From Cohnella sp. WQ 127256 (GTDB taxonomy: Bacteria; Bacillota; Bacilli; Paenibacillales; Paenibacillaceae), in the NCBI RefSeq assembly GCF_024519285.1, contig NZ_JAMZCY010000001.1, forward strand, positions 992,001 through 1,056,000: a stretch of 64,000 bases of DNA, given 5' to 3'. Position 1 is the first letter of the stretch; each line of letters opens with the position of its first letter. Under the pieces are notes generated by a model, which saw nothing but the letters and a program-made list of their open reading frames with translations, ran no database searches and was not told where the DNA came from. A program made the position numbers and the translations under genes. Of the stretch, positions 17,455-27,200 are shown piece after piece.

Positions 17455-18088
17455 CAATTTCAAGCGTAACGATATTGGAAAATACTATCACCACCTAGTA
17501 TCGTTGGGACAGTTAAAGAAAGTGTTACATCATTAGGTGAGAAGACATCCAAGACAAGCTGCCCGTTTAAAGAAAAAGTTCCAATTATTTATTCGAGCTT
17601 AGGGGCTAGCAAATTTCGTAAGGGTAAAATATCGTTGTGATACACAACTGCAAGTATCCATCCGACTGGAAAAAGAGTGGAAGGGATTTGGCCAGCTATA
17701 TACGTACCCTCCGCTGCGGCTCATACGTGTTCTGTTACATTTGCAGAGTGTATATAACCTATTGATGCACCAACAGTAATATCATCAACACTGGTAGCGA
17801 AAAGGTGATAGGTTTATTAATAACATTCCTAACATCTTGATAGCCATCCTTGGAGTAACCGCTCCTTATGAGCTCCGCATAAAGGACAGATGAACCGGGC
17901 GGCAGTCGAAGGATCACGCATGAGGTGTTCAATCGAATCTGGTTTGTCGTTCCAGCTGAAATTGAGCCGAATTCGAACGCTGGATTAAGTGTTTTGAACG
18001 TCCCGATCCTTCCAACCGCTCCTGGGACTCCAGTAATGATCCCGTTACCGGAAAGACCAAGCGTATTTCCGGTCGACATGAACGACAA
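17455..18088 (-). pseudogene. Decayed DUF11-type surface protein gene
   Basis: Reading leftwards from 18088, the frame gives STGNTLGLSGNG, a PGSSVLYAELIRSG segment and VINKPITFS, then ends. A second frame continues the same protein (TVGASIGYIHSANVTEHV, a stop, then GTYIAGQIPSTLFPVGW and AVVYHNDILPLRNL), and a third follows (IGTFSLNGQLVLDVF). These segments in this order match the N-terminal region of large DUF11-repeat surface proteins of spore formers. At least one frameshift and several stops break it, and the long repeat part is absent. It lies next to the spore-surface cluster. Confidence 0.7.
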
Positions 18089-18213
18089 AGTTCTAATGAT
18101 GAGCTCAAAACCTCCTCGAGAGTGAAGGTGGTTTTTTTTATGGGCTTACACATTATTCAATGAAAAAAGGCTTGAGTACAAGCGATAGCAACGCACGATT
18201 CATGTACTAGTAA

Positions 18214-19908
<1,695 letters not shown>

Positions 19909-20029
19909 AATTTATGAATGACAATATGTTTTAATTTGAAATAAATGCTGATATCGAATAACCATATGCCATAAATAATCATTTAATATAAGTAAATACA
20001 ACATAAACGATTTTCTAAAGAGGTTGAGA

Positions 20030-20719
20030 ATGCGGAAGAGGAGAAGGTGTTCAAAGAGAGCGGCCTTAATAACATTGATGGTCAATATCAAGGTGGAATC
20101 CTCTAGTATTCATAAGAATAAACCAAAATCAAAATGTCTAATAAAGAAAAGACGTTGTAGACCAAGTGGGAGAAAGAAAAGGTGCTTCCCTATATTTCCC
20201 ACTCCCCCCAAACGTTGTTGTAGACACAAACGAAAGCCAAGACCAGTTCACTGCGTATGCCCAATTCTACCTATACCTCCCCTAAATCCAGTCGATCCAG
20301 TCGATCCGGTTGTGCCAGTCGATCCAGTCACCCCAGTGCTACAGCCACAAAAATTAGTCGTAGAAAGGGAATGTTGCGGAAATATATTATTAGAAGGAAA
20401 CCAACCCGGATTCTTAATTTGGGAATCCGATGTTCAATCTAATGTGACAGTAACTCAGATTAGCGTATATTGTGATTCATCGAGCACAGATTCTCTGCAG
20501 CTGGAAATTGATGGTGAAGAAAAGAGGAATATGTATGTACCGGTGGGCAATACAGCCAATTTCATAGGTCAAGGCGTCCATACCATCAGTATATCCTCTA
20601 AAGGGAATACAACAATGTCCCTTGTGGAAGGAAAATATGTCATTACTACAACTCTTCAACTAAAAGAAAATAACCATTTAGGAAATGAAAATAAAAATGG
20701 TGGTTCTTCATTAGAATGA
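20030..20719 (+). CDS. Basic Cys-rich spore-surface protein with an Ena-like C-terminal domain
   Basis: A protein of about 229 residues with no named family that I recognise. Residues 1-75 are extremely basic and Cys-rich (RKRRRCSKR, KKRRCRPSGRKKRCF, KRCCRHKRKPR). A Pro-Val-Asp linker follows (PLNPVDPVDPVVPVDPV). The last 120 residues look like one beta-sandwich that starts with Glu-Cys-Cys. Its end, PVGNTANFIGQGVHTISIS...EGKYVITTTLQL, parallels the PAGGSSSFTVSRFNTISLT...GEFCITVRY end of the Ena subunit next door, but the C-terminal cysteine is missing. AAGAGG precedes the ATG at 20030. It may anchor fibres to the coat; that is inference. Confidence 0.55.
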   Translation: MRKRRRCSKRAALITLMVNIKVESSSIHKNKPKSKCLIKKRRCRPSGRKKRCFPIFPTPPKRCCRHKRKPRPVHCVCPILPIPPLNPVDPVDPVVPVDPVTPVLQPQKLVVERECCGNILLEGNQPGFLIWESDVQSNVTVTQISVYCDSSSTDSLQLEIDGEEKRNMYVPVGNTANFIGQGVHTISISSKGNTTMSLVEGKYVITTTLQLKENNHLGNENKNGGSSLE

Positions 20720-20738
20720 ACGAACCACCATTATTTTT
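20696..20738. terminator. Bidirectional terminator between the basic protein and Ena genes
   Basis: AATGGTGGTTC pairs perfectly with GAACCACCATT, with A residues to the left and T residues to the right. The stop codon of the basic protein gene lies in the loop and the end of the convergent Ena gene is in the right flank. Confidence 0.85.
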
Positions 20739-21075
20739 AGATGCTATATCGAACTGTGATACAAAATTCACCTTGTGCAGCTGCTGCTGTAGAGGTTAAT
20801 GAAATGGTATTAAATCGTGACACAGTAAACGATGAGCTACCTCCAGCAGGAATCACTATGGTTTTAATTGCAGCAACGATTCCCGTCTTGAAGAAGTTTA
20901 CCGTCACAGTTCCAGTACCTGTTTCAAACTTTACATATCCAGTAGCATTTATGGTTTGGGCTATGTTGTCACTAAAAATGGTTTGCGTTCCAATAGTAGC
21001 AATTAGCCAATTGGTGCAAACTTTATCTTGCATAATGTTCTTATCTGAGCAACAACTAAGTGCGGTATCACACAT
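20737..21075 (-). CDS. Endospore appendage (Ena) fibre subunit, DUF3992
   Basis: A jelly-roll subunit of 112 residues. The Ena pattern is complete: an N-terminal connector with Cys8-Cys9, then Cys20 in KVCTNW, a beta-sandwich core (ATGYVKFETGTG; IPAGGSSSFTVSRFNTISL) and a C-terminal Cys105 in GEFCITVRY. In B. cereus Ena1 fibres, N-terminal cysteines bond covalently to cysteines in subunits further along, which makes the pilus very resistant. The gene is short, lacks a signal peptide as expected for mother-cell assembly, and follows a second Ena gene on the same strand. Confidence 0.85.
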   Translation of the reverse strand: MCDTALSCCSDKNIMQDKVCTNWLIATIGTQTIFSDNIAQTINATGYVKFETGTGTVTVNFFKTGIVAAIKTIVIPAGGSSSFTVSRFNTISLTSTAAAAQGEFCITVRYSI

Positions 21076-21102
21076 AAAGAAGTATCCCTCCTTCGGTATT
21101 TT

Positions 21103-21477
21103 TTATTGGACAGGATAACGTGTAGTTATACAGAACTCGCCTTGATAAGTACCTGCTGTTGCTGCTGGAAGCTTTACCTGTATAACACTGAAGCGTCGAT
21201 AAGTAAAAGCCAAACTTGTTCCTGGGGTAATTGTAATTGGAGCTGCGGTAATCGAAGCTCCTGTGCTGTCAAGAAATTCTAAAGTGATATCCGCTGGTCC
21301 GATGTCAAACTGCAAATACCCTGTACCTACAATGTTCTGATTGATGTTATTTGTAAAATTGATAACTAGAACTTCAGTAGCAACAACTGTGCCACTCCAT
21401 GGTGTGCATACTTTATCTTGCACAAAAGTTTTGTCTGTACAACAAGTTAGCGCAGTGCCAGTCGAATTGCATGCCAA
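21103..21477 (-). CDS. Endospore appendage (Ena) fibre subunit, DUF3992 (second copy)
   Basis: A 124-residue paralogue of the downstream subunit, with Cys3, Cys12-Cys13, Cys24 in KVCTPW and Cys116 in GEFCITTRY. The connector is 4 residues longer and has the extra Cys3. Core strands GTGYLQFDIGPADITLEF and TPGTSLAFTYRRFSVIQV are typical of the family. AGGAGG lies before the ATG at 21477. The two genes are 27 bp apart and probably cotranscribed, like ena1A and ena1B of B. cereus. Confidence 0.85.
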   Translation of the reverse strand: MACNSTGTALTCCTDKTFVQDKVCTPWSGTVVATEVLVINFTNNINQNIVGTGYLQFDIGPADITLEFLDSTGASITAAPITITPGTSLAFTYRRFSVIQVKLPAATAGTYQGEFCITTRYPVQ

Positions 21478-21573
21478 GGTTGCATACCTCCTAATATAAA
21501 TTCTAAACTAATTAATGCATACAACTACCTACTCGCTTGGACATCCGCCTGATGTTTCAGTTTTAAAATTTGA

Positions 21574-21612
21574 AAATGGGTGGGACAGGGGATATTCCTG
21601 TGCCACCCATTT
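21574..21612 (-). terminator. Terminator of the DMT permease gene
   Basis: AAATGGGTGG pairs perfectly with CCACCCATTT. On the minus strand it is followed by TTTTCAAATTTT, about 30 nt after the permease stop codon. Confidence 0.75.
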
Positions 21613-21640
21613 CGTATATTTAATCAATAGCTAATCTTTC

Positions 21641-22603
21641 TCAGGAATTCCCCTTATTCCGACTCATTAACCATAGGATGGACCAAATAAGGATAAAGCC
21701 GATGAGCTGTCCAATGGTCAGCTTCTGACCAAATACGATCCAGTTCATGAATACACCAACTGCAGGGAAAGCAAGCTCAGCTAGTGTTGCAAAGAACGCT
21801 TTTGTCGAAGACAAACCTTTGTAATAGAGAAGCATGCTGACCACTCCTGGGATGAAGGCCTGGAACAGAAGATTTACTGCAATAAGCGTAAGTTCGCCAC
21901 TAGATCCACTAACTTTCCAGACATCACCACTCATTAGCAATACAATTGATAACAACGGAATAGCCAATAAAAACCGGAGTGAAGTGACGACAGAGGTATC
22001 TAATTTCTTTTGGAGGAGGAACTTGCCCATGACTGTCGAGCCACCCCATAAGACTGCCGCCAGAATTGAAAATAAGCAGCTTATTGTTCCTAAATCCTTC
22101 AAGCCCATCTCGGGAGAATTAAATCCAAAAGTTAATAAATAAGTACCTAGAAGTGCAATCAAAATGTATGCAGGAAATTTAGAAGGCAAAGTTTCTTTGA
22201 GCAGCACACGAGCCAGTATGATGGCGAACAAGGGCTGCAATTTCTGTAGAAGAAGGACTGCGTTTGCACTACCGTGAGCAAAAGCTGAAGTGAACAGTAT
22301 GGTAGCTATTGCCGACCCACCCCACGATATGAATAGGAGTGCGCCAATGACTGCTAGCGTTAACTTGCCTGCAAGTGTCCTTCGATACTTAATCAACACG
22401 GGTATTGCATAACAAGCCAATAAGAGATGCTCTATAAACACGATTTGTGCAGAGGTAAAATCCTTCAACAATAGGATTCGAAAGAGAGGGTCCAGCCCCC
22501 AAAGTGTAGCTCCTAGTGCGACATACCAAATCCCGCTGATGCCACTGGTGCGTGATGAATCCCAATTCTGTCGCTTACTATCTAGCTTTAATGCATTTGC
22601 CAA
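21641..22603 (-). CDS. EamA/DMT-family permease under an FMN riboswitch, probable riboflavin transporter
   Basis: A membrane protein of 320 residues with about ten helices in two EamA repeats (ALGATLWGLDPLFRILLL in the first half, VLWGGSTVMGKFLLQKK in the second). The family exports or imports small metabolites. An FMN riboswitch stands directly upstream, which points to flavin transport, as proposed for the DMT-type riboflavin transporters ImpX and RibN. It starts with TTG behind AGGAGG. It lies alone between its riboswitch and a terminator, with no rib biosynthesis genes nearby. Confidence 0.8.
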   Translation of the reverse strand: MANALKLDSKRQNWDSSRTSGISGIWYVALGATLWGLDPLFRILLLKDFTSAQIVFIEHLLLACYAIPVLIKYRRTLAGKLTLAVIGALLFISWGGSAIATILFTSAFAHGSANAVLLLQKLQPLFAIILARVLLKETLPSKFPAYILIALLGTYLLTFGFNSPEMGLKDLGTISCLFSILAAVLWGGSTVMGKFLLQKKLDTSVVTSLRFLLAIPLLSIVLLMSGDVWKVSGSSGELTLIAVNLLFQAFIPGVVSMLLYYKGLSSTKAFFATLAELAFPAVGVFMNWIVFGQKLTIGQLIGFILIWSILWLMSRNKGNS

Positions 22604-22650
22604 TTCAAAAACCTCCTGAGGAATGTTATGAATTGAACCCTCTGAAAGAG

Positions 22651-22684
22651 ACGATGCCCCCGTGAAAAATCAACGGGGGCATCG
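22651..22684 (-). terminator. Riboswitch expression-platform hairpin
   Basis: GATGCCCCCGT pairs perfectly with ACGGGGGCATC between the FMN aptamer and the permease ribosome binding site. The following minus-strand sequence (GTCTCTTTC) is only moderately U-rich. It is the likely FMN-dependent terminator. Confidence 0.65.
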
Positions 22685-22723
22685 ACAAACAGACCTGTAA
22701 AAATTCAATTTTTACCAAGTTGT

Positions 22724-22871
22724 CCTTCACCTTCTCTCATCCGGACTATACCGTCGGCCTTGGAATTACACCAAGTCAGTCCCAACCAATTAAGGCCGGG
22801 AGTCGCGGGCTTAGATACGCGATAGTATCCTCACCGCCGGTAGGGAATTTCACCCTGCCCCGAAGGTTCAT
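22724..22871 (-). promoter_or_regulatory. FMN riboswitch (RFN element)
   Basis: On the minus strand the aptamer shows the hallmark RFN blocks in order: CTTCGGGGCAGGGTGAAATT, CCCTACCGGCGGTGA, then CGACGGTATAGTCCGGATGA and GAGAAGGTG. GAACCTTC and GAAGGTGA close helix P1. Binding of FMN should favour the hairpin at 22651-22684 and switch off the permease gene. Confidence 0.92.
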
Positions 22872-23000
22872 ATTCTGTTAGATTGACTAATATTAGCACG
22901 GTACTGATGGACTGGCAACTGTTTACCGAGGGTGGGTTGAACGGAGCAATAATAATTGCAAGTAGAAAATTGCTTAAACTATAGGTAATTTCATGAGCTG

Positions 23001-23028
23001 AACTTACAAATTATTATATTTGTAAGTT
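23001..23028. promoter_or_regulatory. Probable TetR operator
   Basis: AACTTACAAAT and ATTTGTAAGTT form a perfect 11-bp inverted repeat with a 6-nt centre, about 75 nt upstream of the TetR start. It is the only clear palindrome in the 22,872-23,101 intergenic stretch. Autoregulation is inferred. Confidence 0.6.
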
Positions 23029-23101
23029 GTAAGTGTGAGTGGTAAGCTGTGAACCTGTGATCAGTGCTGGGAGGAACTCGTTCCCATGGAAGGTGAGAGA
23101 C

Positions 23102-23685
23102 ATGGTTGAAAAAGCTTTAAACGTGGGAGTTATTTTGGATTCAGCGGAAAAAGAACTATAAAATACAGTTGGAATAGGACAACCCTTGTTAGCATTGCCA
23201 AATCTCTCGATGTGAGCCATGCTGCATTGTATTCCTATTTTCGCAGCAAGGTAGAATTGAGAGATGCCATACTAGAAAGATGGTTGCTCAAATATTCGAA
23301 TGCATTAGATTCCATTACCAAGAAAGACGGCAGTGCAAAGGATATTTTGTACGACTGGTTCTTCCTATTATTTAATCTCAAAAAAAATGAGCTTTTTGAG
23401 AAAGAGGAAATGTTTACTCTAAACACTTCATTGATTCAACAAAATACGCGAGTGACTCAGAAGCATGAAGATAGGTTGATCAATCAGCTAGAAACGATAA
23501 TCAAACGCGAAATATTGAACAAAACGATCAGGGAGCAGGATAGCTTCTTATTAGCGCGTACTCTTTTTGGACTGATGTCAGCTTTTTATCATCCAGCCTT
23601 TTCTGATCAGTGGAGAGATGAGAATATTAACGATAAATTCAGCAAGTCATGGGAAATCGTATCCCGTGGGCTATTTCAACTTTGA
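23102..23685 (+). pseudogene. TetR/AcrR-family regulator with a frameshift
   Basis: An ATG at 23102 behind AAGGTGAGAGA opens MVEKALNVGVILDSAEKEL and stops at once (TAA near 23159). The correct continuation, YSWNRTTLVSIAKSLDVSH then AALYSYFRSK, lies in another frame and runs to 23685. Joined across the A-rich CTATAAAATAC, the two parts give a standard TetR regulator with helix-turn-helix and a ligand domain of about 150 residues. So one base is missing or extra near 23155-23165, either real inactivation or a sequencing error. It precedes an MFS transporter that it probably controlled. Confidence 0.7.
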
Positions 23686-23731
23686 TTATCTATATCATCT
23701 GGAGGAATTTTGCATCATAAATAAGGAAAAG

Positions 23732-24895
23732 TTGTGGACCAAAAATTTTATCATGATCTCGTTATCCAATTTCTTTTTATTTTTAGGGTTCCAAATGTTA
23801 TTACCGACCATTCCGATCTACGTAAAAAGTTTGGGGGCACTGGACGGTACAGTGGGTATCGTTGCTTCTATAATAAGTATTAGTGGTATTCTAACTCGTT
23901 TTGGTACTGGTAGTTTGATGGACACAACGAAACGAAAAACTTTATTTATATTTAGCCAAGTGATATTACTAATCGTATTCGGAGCCTACTATTTTGCCGG
24001 CACGGTTATTGTTGTGGCCCTTATTCGTTTTTTGCACGGTATTGGGTGGGGAATTGCGACAACTGTAAATGGTGCTAGTGTGGGGAGCTTTTTACCAGCA
24101 TCTCGTCGTGGCGAGGGTTTTGGTTATTATGGATTGAGTACAACCTTGGCTATAGCAGTAGGCCCTTTTCTAGCTTTGGAATTAGCCCAAACCAATAATT
24201 ATAAAATGGTATTTGGTTTAGCTTTTGTAACAACCCTCATTTCTGTTAGTCTTTCATATTTTGTAGATAGACCTAATGGTAAGAGAGTATATGGGGAGCA
24301 GACTAAAGGTGCTAGACCCTATCTCGATAAGGCATTGCTTTTCCCTTGCTTTTTACTGCTACTTGTAACGATTTCATACTCTGGTATATTAAGCTTTATC
24401 TCGTTGTATGAAGGAGAGAAGGGGTTTTTAGGGGTTAGCCTATTTTTTGTTATTAATGCATTAAGCGCATTTGTCGCGCAGCTGTTTGCAGGACGAATTT
24501 TTGACGCAAAGGGACCCGCTTGGATTTTAGTTCCAGCAGGGCTTTCGTTGACGATAGCGTTAATTCTCTTATGGATTGCTCATTCTATTCATTTTGTTTG
24601 GCTTGCAGGTGTATTCTTTGGACTTGGAATTGGCTCGGTTTTCCCAACCATACAATCATGGGTCAATAGTATAGCGGGTCCGAATAGAGGTGGGATGGCC
24701 AATATGGCTTACTTCAATGCTTTCGATATCGGACTTGGATTCGGTAGTTTAGCGCTTAGTGTTATAGCAGGCTTAACCAGTTATACAGAAATGTATGGTT
24801 TCACAATTGTTCTAACCCTCCTATTTACAATCAGCATATTGGTTCAATCTAATAAAAAAGCAAAGCAACAAAAGTCAACATTATCCATTGATTAA
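23732..24895 (+). CDS. Major facilitator superfamily transporter
   Basis: A 12-helix MFS permease of about 387 residues. The motif between helices 2 and 3 is weak (RFGTGSLMDTTKRK), and the first helix starts ISLSNFFLFLGFQMLLPTIP, typical of drug-efflux members next to TetR regulators. The start is unclear: TTG at 23732 follows AAGGA, but homologues I recall begin at an NKEKLW segment, which here is preceded by ATA (23717) behind a better GGAGGA (23701-23706). An in-frame TTG at 23618 lies inside the TetR gene and is unlikely. The substrate is unknown. Confidence 0.75.
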   Translation: MWTKNFIMISLSNFFLFLGFQMLLPTIPIYVKSLGALDGTVGIVASIISISGILTRFGTGSLMDTTKRKTLFIFSQVILLIVFGAYYFAGTVIVVALIRFLHGIGWGIATTVNGASVGSFLPASRRGEGFGYYGLSTTLAIAVGPFLALELAQTNNYKMVFGLAFVTTLISVSLSYFVDRPNGKRVYGEQTKGARPYLDKALLFPCFLLLLVTISYSGILSFISLYEGEKGFLGVSLFFVINALSAFVAQLFAGRIFDAKGPAWILVPAGLSLTIALILLWIAHSIHFVWLAGVFFGLGIGSVFPTIQSWVNSIAGPNRGGMANMAYFNAFDIGLGFGSLALSVIAGLTSYTEMYGFTIVLTLLFTISILVQSNKKAKQQKSTLSID

Positions 24896-25011
24896 ACCGT
24901 TAATAATATGATTTTTTTGGATTGAAACAAGCACCGATAGATCCTATTCATATTCATCCCAAAGATGGGTATCGCTTCTATTTTTGTCTCTATTCTAAAA
25001 TATTTTATGAG

Positions 25012-25046
25012 ACTTCCGGTCCATATAAGGACCGGAGTTTTTTTTG
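25012..25046 (+). terminator. Terminator of the MFS gene
   Basis: CCGGTCC pairs with GGACCGG, extended by ACT/AGT across a bulge, followed by eight T residues. The rest of 24,896-25,137 has no gene. Confidence 0.8.
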
Positions 25047-25137
25047 TACAATATAAATTGGATGATTTTTCATTTTTATTATGAGTTATGCATTTTAGGG
25101 GAGAGCATACTTTGTCTCACACAACAGGAGGAAGAAC

Positions 25138-26826
25138 ATGAGGTCCGTAAGAACAAAGCTTCTCGGTTCATTTTTGATTGTTTTAGTGTTTGTTGTTGTG
25201 CTGGGCTATAACGGATTATCGCAAGTCAAGAAAATGAGTGACTTCACTAATGAAGTTACAACCAATTGGATGTTCGGAATTGAAGCCGTTAGTGAGGTTA
25301 ATCTGAATATCGAGCAATTTCTTGGTAATTATTATCAAACCTTAAACACCAAGGATCAGGAGCTATTGAAGAAGTTAAATGTGGTAAGCCTATCTTTAGT
25401 CGCTTCGATTGATAATGGTATTAATAATTACTCTTTAACGGTTGGTAATGGGGACGAAAAAGACTTTGAAGCTCTTCAGGAAGCATGGGGAAGGTTCCAG
25501 ACTAGTCTTGCTGATTCTTCATCGACCACAATAAGTGCAGAACAAAAAGCTCAGGCTACAATTGATGTAGGTAAAGCTTTCACCGACGTACGGATGTCAG
25601 TAGATGCATTAATTGCGTTTAATCATGAAGGCGCTGTGAATAGTCAGAAGGAAAGCGATGATCTGTACGAGACCACTTCATCGATAATCTTCTTTTTAGG
25701 AATCGCAATATTAATTATTGTTGTGATCCTTGCGTGGGCTCTCATCGTTAATCTGACTAGACCACTGAAAGCGACTACTGCTATTATGAATCGAATTGCT
25801 GTCGGTGATCTTAAGATAGAACCAATGGTTATTAACCGTAAAGACGAATTCGGAGTTATGATGGAGTCTGTGAATAAAACATTGATTAGCTTACAGCTGT
25901 CTGTCAAACAAATGCAAGAAGCCTCAACATCCGTGGCTACGGCTTCCGTTCAATTGTATGCAAGCTCCGAACAAAATTCAGGGGCTGCAAGACATGTAAC
26001 AGAATCAATTGAACTTGTGGCTACTGGTTCAGAGGAACAAGCCAACTCTGCTTCCGAGGTTGGGCGTGTCATTGACGAGATGGCGGAAGGTGTTCAGCGA
26101 ATTGCCGAAACGACAGGTGAAGTTTCAGAATTGTCTCAACAAGCAACCGTAAATGCAAACAGTGGGTTGGAGAAGGTTGAAGACGTTACGGATAGAATGC
26201 ATAGAGTGTATAAATCCGTAGAACGATCCAGCCAAACGATTCAGAAGCTTGAAAATCAATCAGAGCAAATTAGTGAAATCTCTGCTCTAATTAGCGATAT
26301 TGCAGCGCAAACAAATTTGCTGGCACTAAATGCGGCCATCGAAGCAGCTCGTGCTGGAGAGCATGGTAAAGGATTTGCAGTTGTGGCTGGGGAAGTTCGG
26401 AAATTAGCATCCCAAAGCGATGTGTCCTCACAGGGTATTATTGAATTGATTGCATCCATTCAGAAGGACACCTTATACGCTGCAGATACGATGAAGAAAA
26501 GCCTTGCTGACGTACAAGAAGGCGTTAGAGCTGTTGAACAAGCGGAAATTGCTTTCAAGGAAATTGTTAGCTCCACAGGCGAAGTTTCTAGCCGGGTACA
26601 AGAAGCGGCAGCAGCAGCGGAACAGCTTGCTGCTAGCTCAGAGGAAGTGGCAGCATCCATTGCGAATATGGGACATATCGCTAGGCAAACAGCGGGAATG
26701 ACTCAGCAGGTCGCAGCATCGACAGAGGAGCAATTGGCTTCAAGTGAAGAAATGACGAAATCTTCTCAGACTTTGTCGGGGATAGCCAAGGATTTGCAAA
26801 CCATCGTCAGGAAATTTACTTTGTAG
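25138..26826 (+). CDS. Methyl-accepting chemotaxis protein (four-helix-bundle sensor, HAMP)
   Basis: A classical transmembrane chemoreceptor of 562 residues. Helix 1 (about 9-30) and helix 2 (about 185-205, [20 protein letters not shown]) flank an extracellular four-helix bundle. A HAMP domain follows ([20 protein letters not shown]), then the cytoplasmic coiled coil with the tip [20 protein letters not shown] and [21 protein letters not shown] precedes the ATG. It stands as a single gene with its own terminator. The ligand cannot be read from sequence. Confidence 0.9.
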   Translation: MRSVRTKLLGSFLIVLVFVVVLGYNGLSQVKKMSDFTNEVTTNWMFGIEAVSEVNLNIEQFLGNYYQTLNTKDQELLKKLNVVSLSLVASIDNGINNYSLTVGNGDEKDFEALQEAWGRFQTSLADSSSTTISAEQKAQATIDVGKAFTDVRMSVDALIAFNHEGAVNSQKESDDLYETTSSIIFFLGIAILIIVVILAWALIVNLTRPLKATTAIMNRIAVGDLKIEPMVINRKDEFGVMMESVNKTLISLQLSVKQMQEASTSVATASVQLYASSEQNSGAARHVTESIELVATGSEEQANSASEVGRVIDEMAEGVQRIAETTGEVSELSQQATVNANSGLEKVEDVTDRMHRVYKSVERSSQTIQKLENQSEQISEISALISDIAAQTNLLALNAAIEAARAGEHGKGFAVVAGEVRKLASQSDVSSQGIIELIASIQKDTLYAADTMKKSLADVQEGVRAVEQAEIAFKEIVSSTGEVSSRVQEAAAAAEQLAASSEEVAASIANMGHIARQTAGMTQQVAASTEEQLASSEEMTKSSQTLSGIAKDLQTIVRKFTL

Positions 26827-26910
26827 AATTCTCTTAATCGTTAATAAAAGTTAAGAGCCCGGCAGATGTCAAAAAGACATCGATCATCGAAAAGAATAGC
26901 TAGTGAAGCA

Positions 26911-26946
26911 AAAGGCTGCATACAGAACGGACTGTATGCAGCTTTT
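26911..26946 (+). terminator. Terminator of the second chemoreceptor gene
   Basis: GCTGCATACAG pairs perfectly with CTGTATGCAGC around AACGGA, followed by TTTTGC. Confidence 0.8.
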
Positions 26947-27030
26947 GCATGGGTACGCCGAGTATGTCAAAGAAGCAGTAGCTAGTGGAGTCAGAGAGTC
27001 GCTAGCTTCTGAAGCGGTAGCAAGGATGTT

Positions 27031-27115
27031 CCATGCCTAGTTGGAGTGCACGGTGAAGCCCAGCATATGTGGCGTTGTCTTCGGACAGGAGTTCGACTCC
27101 CCCTCGCCTCCACCA
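27031..27115 (+). repeat. tmRNA (ssrA) 3'-end fragment, att-like repeat copy 1
   Basis: The sequence GTGGCGTT, CTTCGGACAGGAGTTCGACT, CCCCTCGCCTCCACCA matches the 3' end of tmRNA: the T arm, acceptor strand and CCA (27113-27115). The tmRNA 5' end and tag-peptide region are absent; a full gene of about 360 nt would run into the chemoreceptor gene. Partial 3' ends of ssrA are typical remains of integration events. A degenerate terminator-like stem (AAATCCAC / GTTGATTT) follows. The rest of 26,947-27,200 has no gene. Confidence 0.6.
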
Positions 27116-27200
27116 TGTAAATCCACGTTTATCCTCAATCTGATGTTGATTTTTGCTATTATACGATTAAAGAGGGGATCGAGTGAGAGGGGGAGAAAGT

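Noticed and set aside
23014..23220. Leftward 68-codon frame over the TetR start
   Set aside because: It overlaps the operator and the TetR helix-turn-helix region, which explain the sequence.
26758..27115. A complete tmRNA gene
   Set aside because: Only the 3' part is present; the expected 5' end and tag reading frame would fall inside the chemoreceptor gene.
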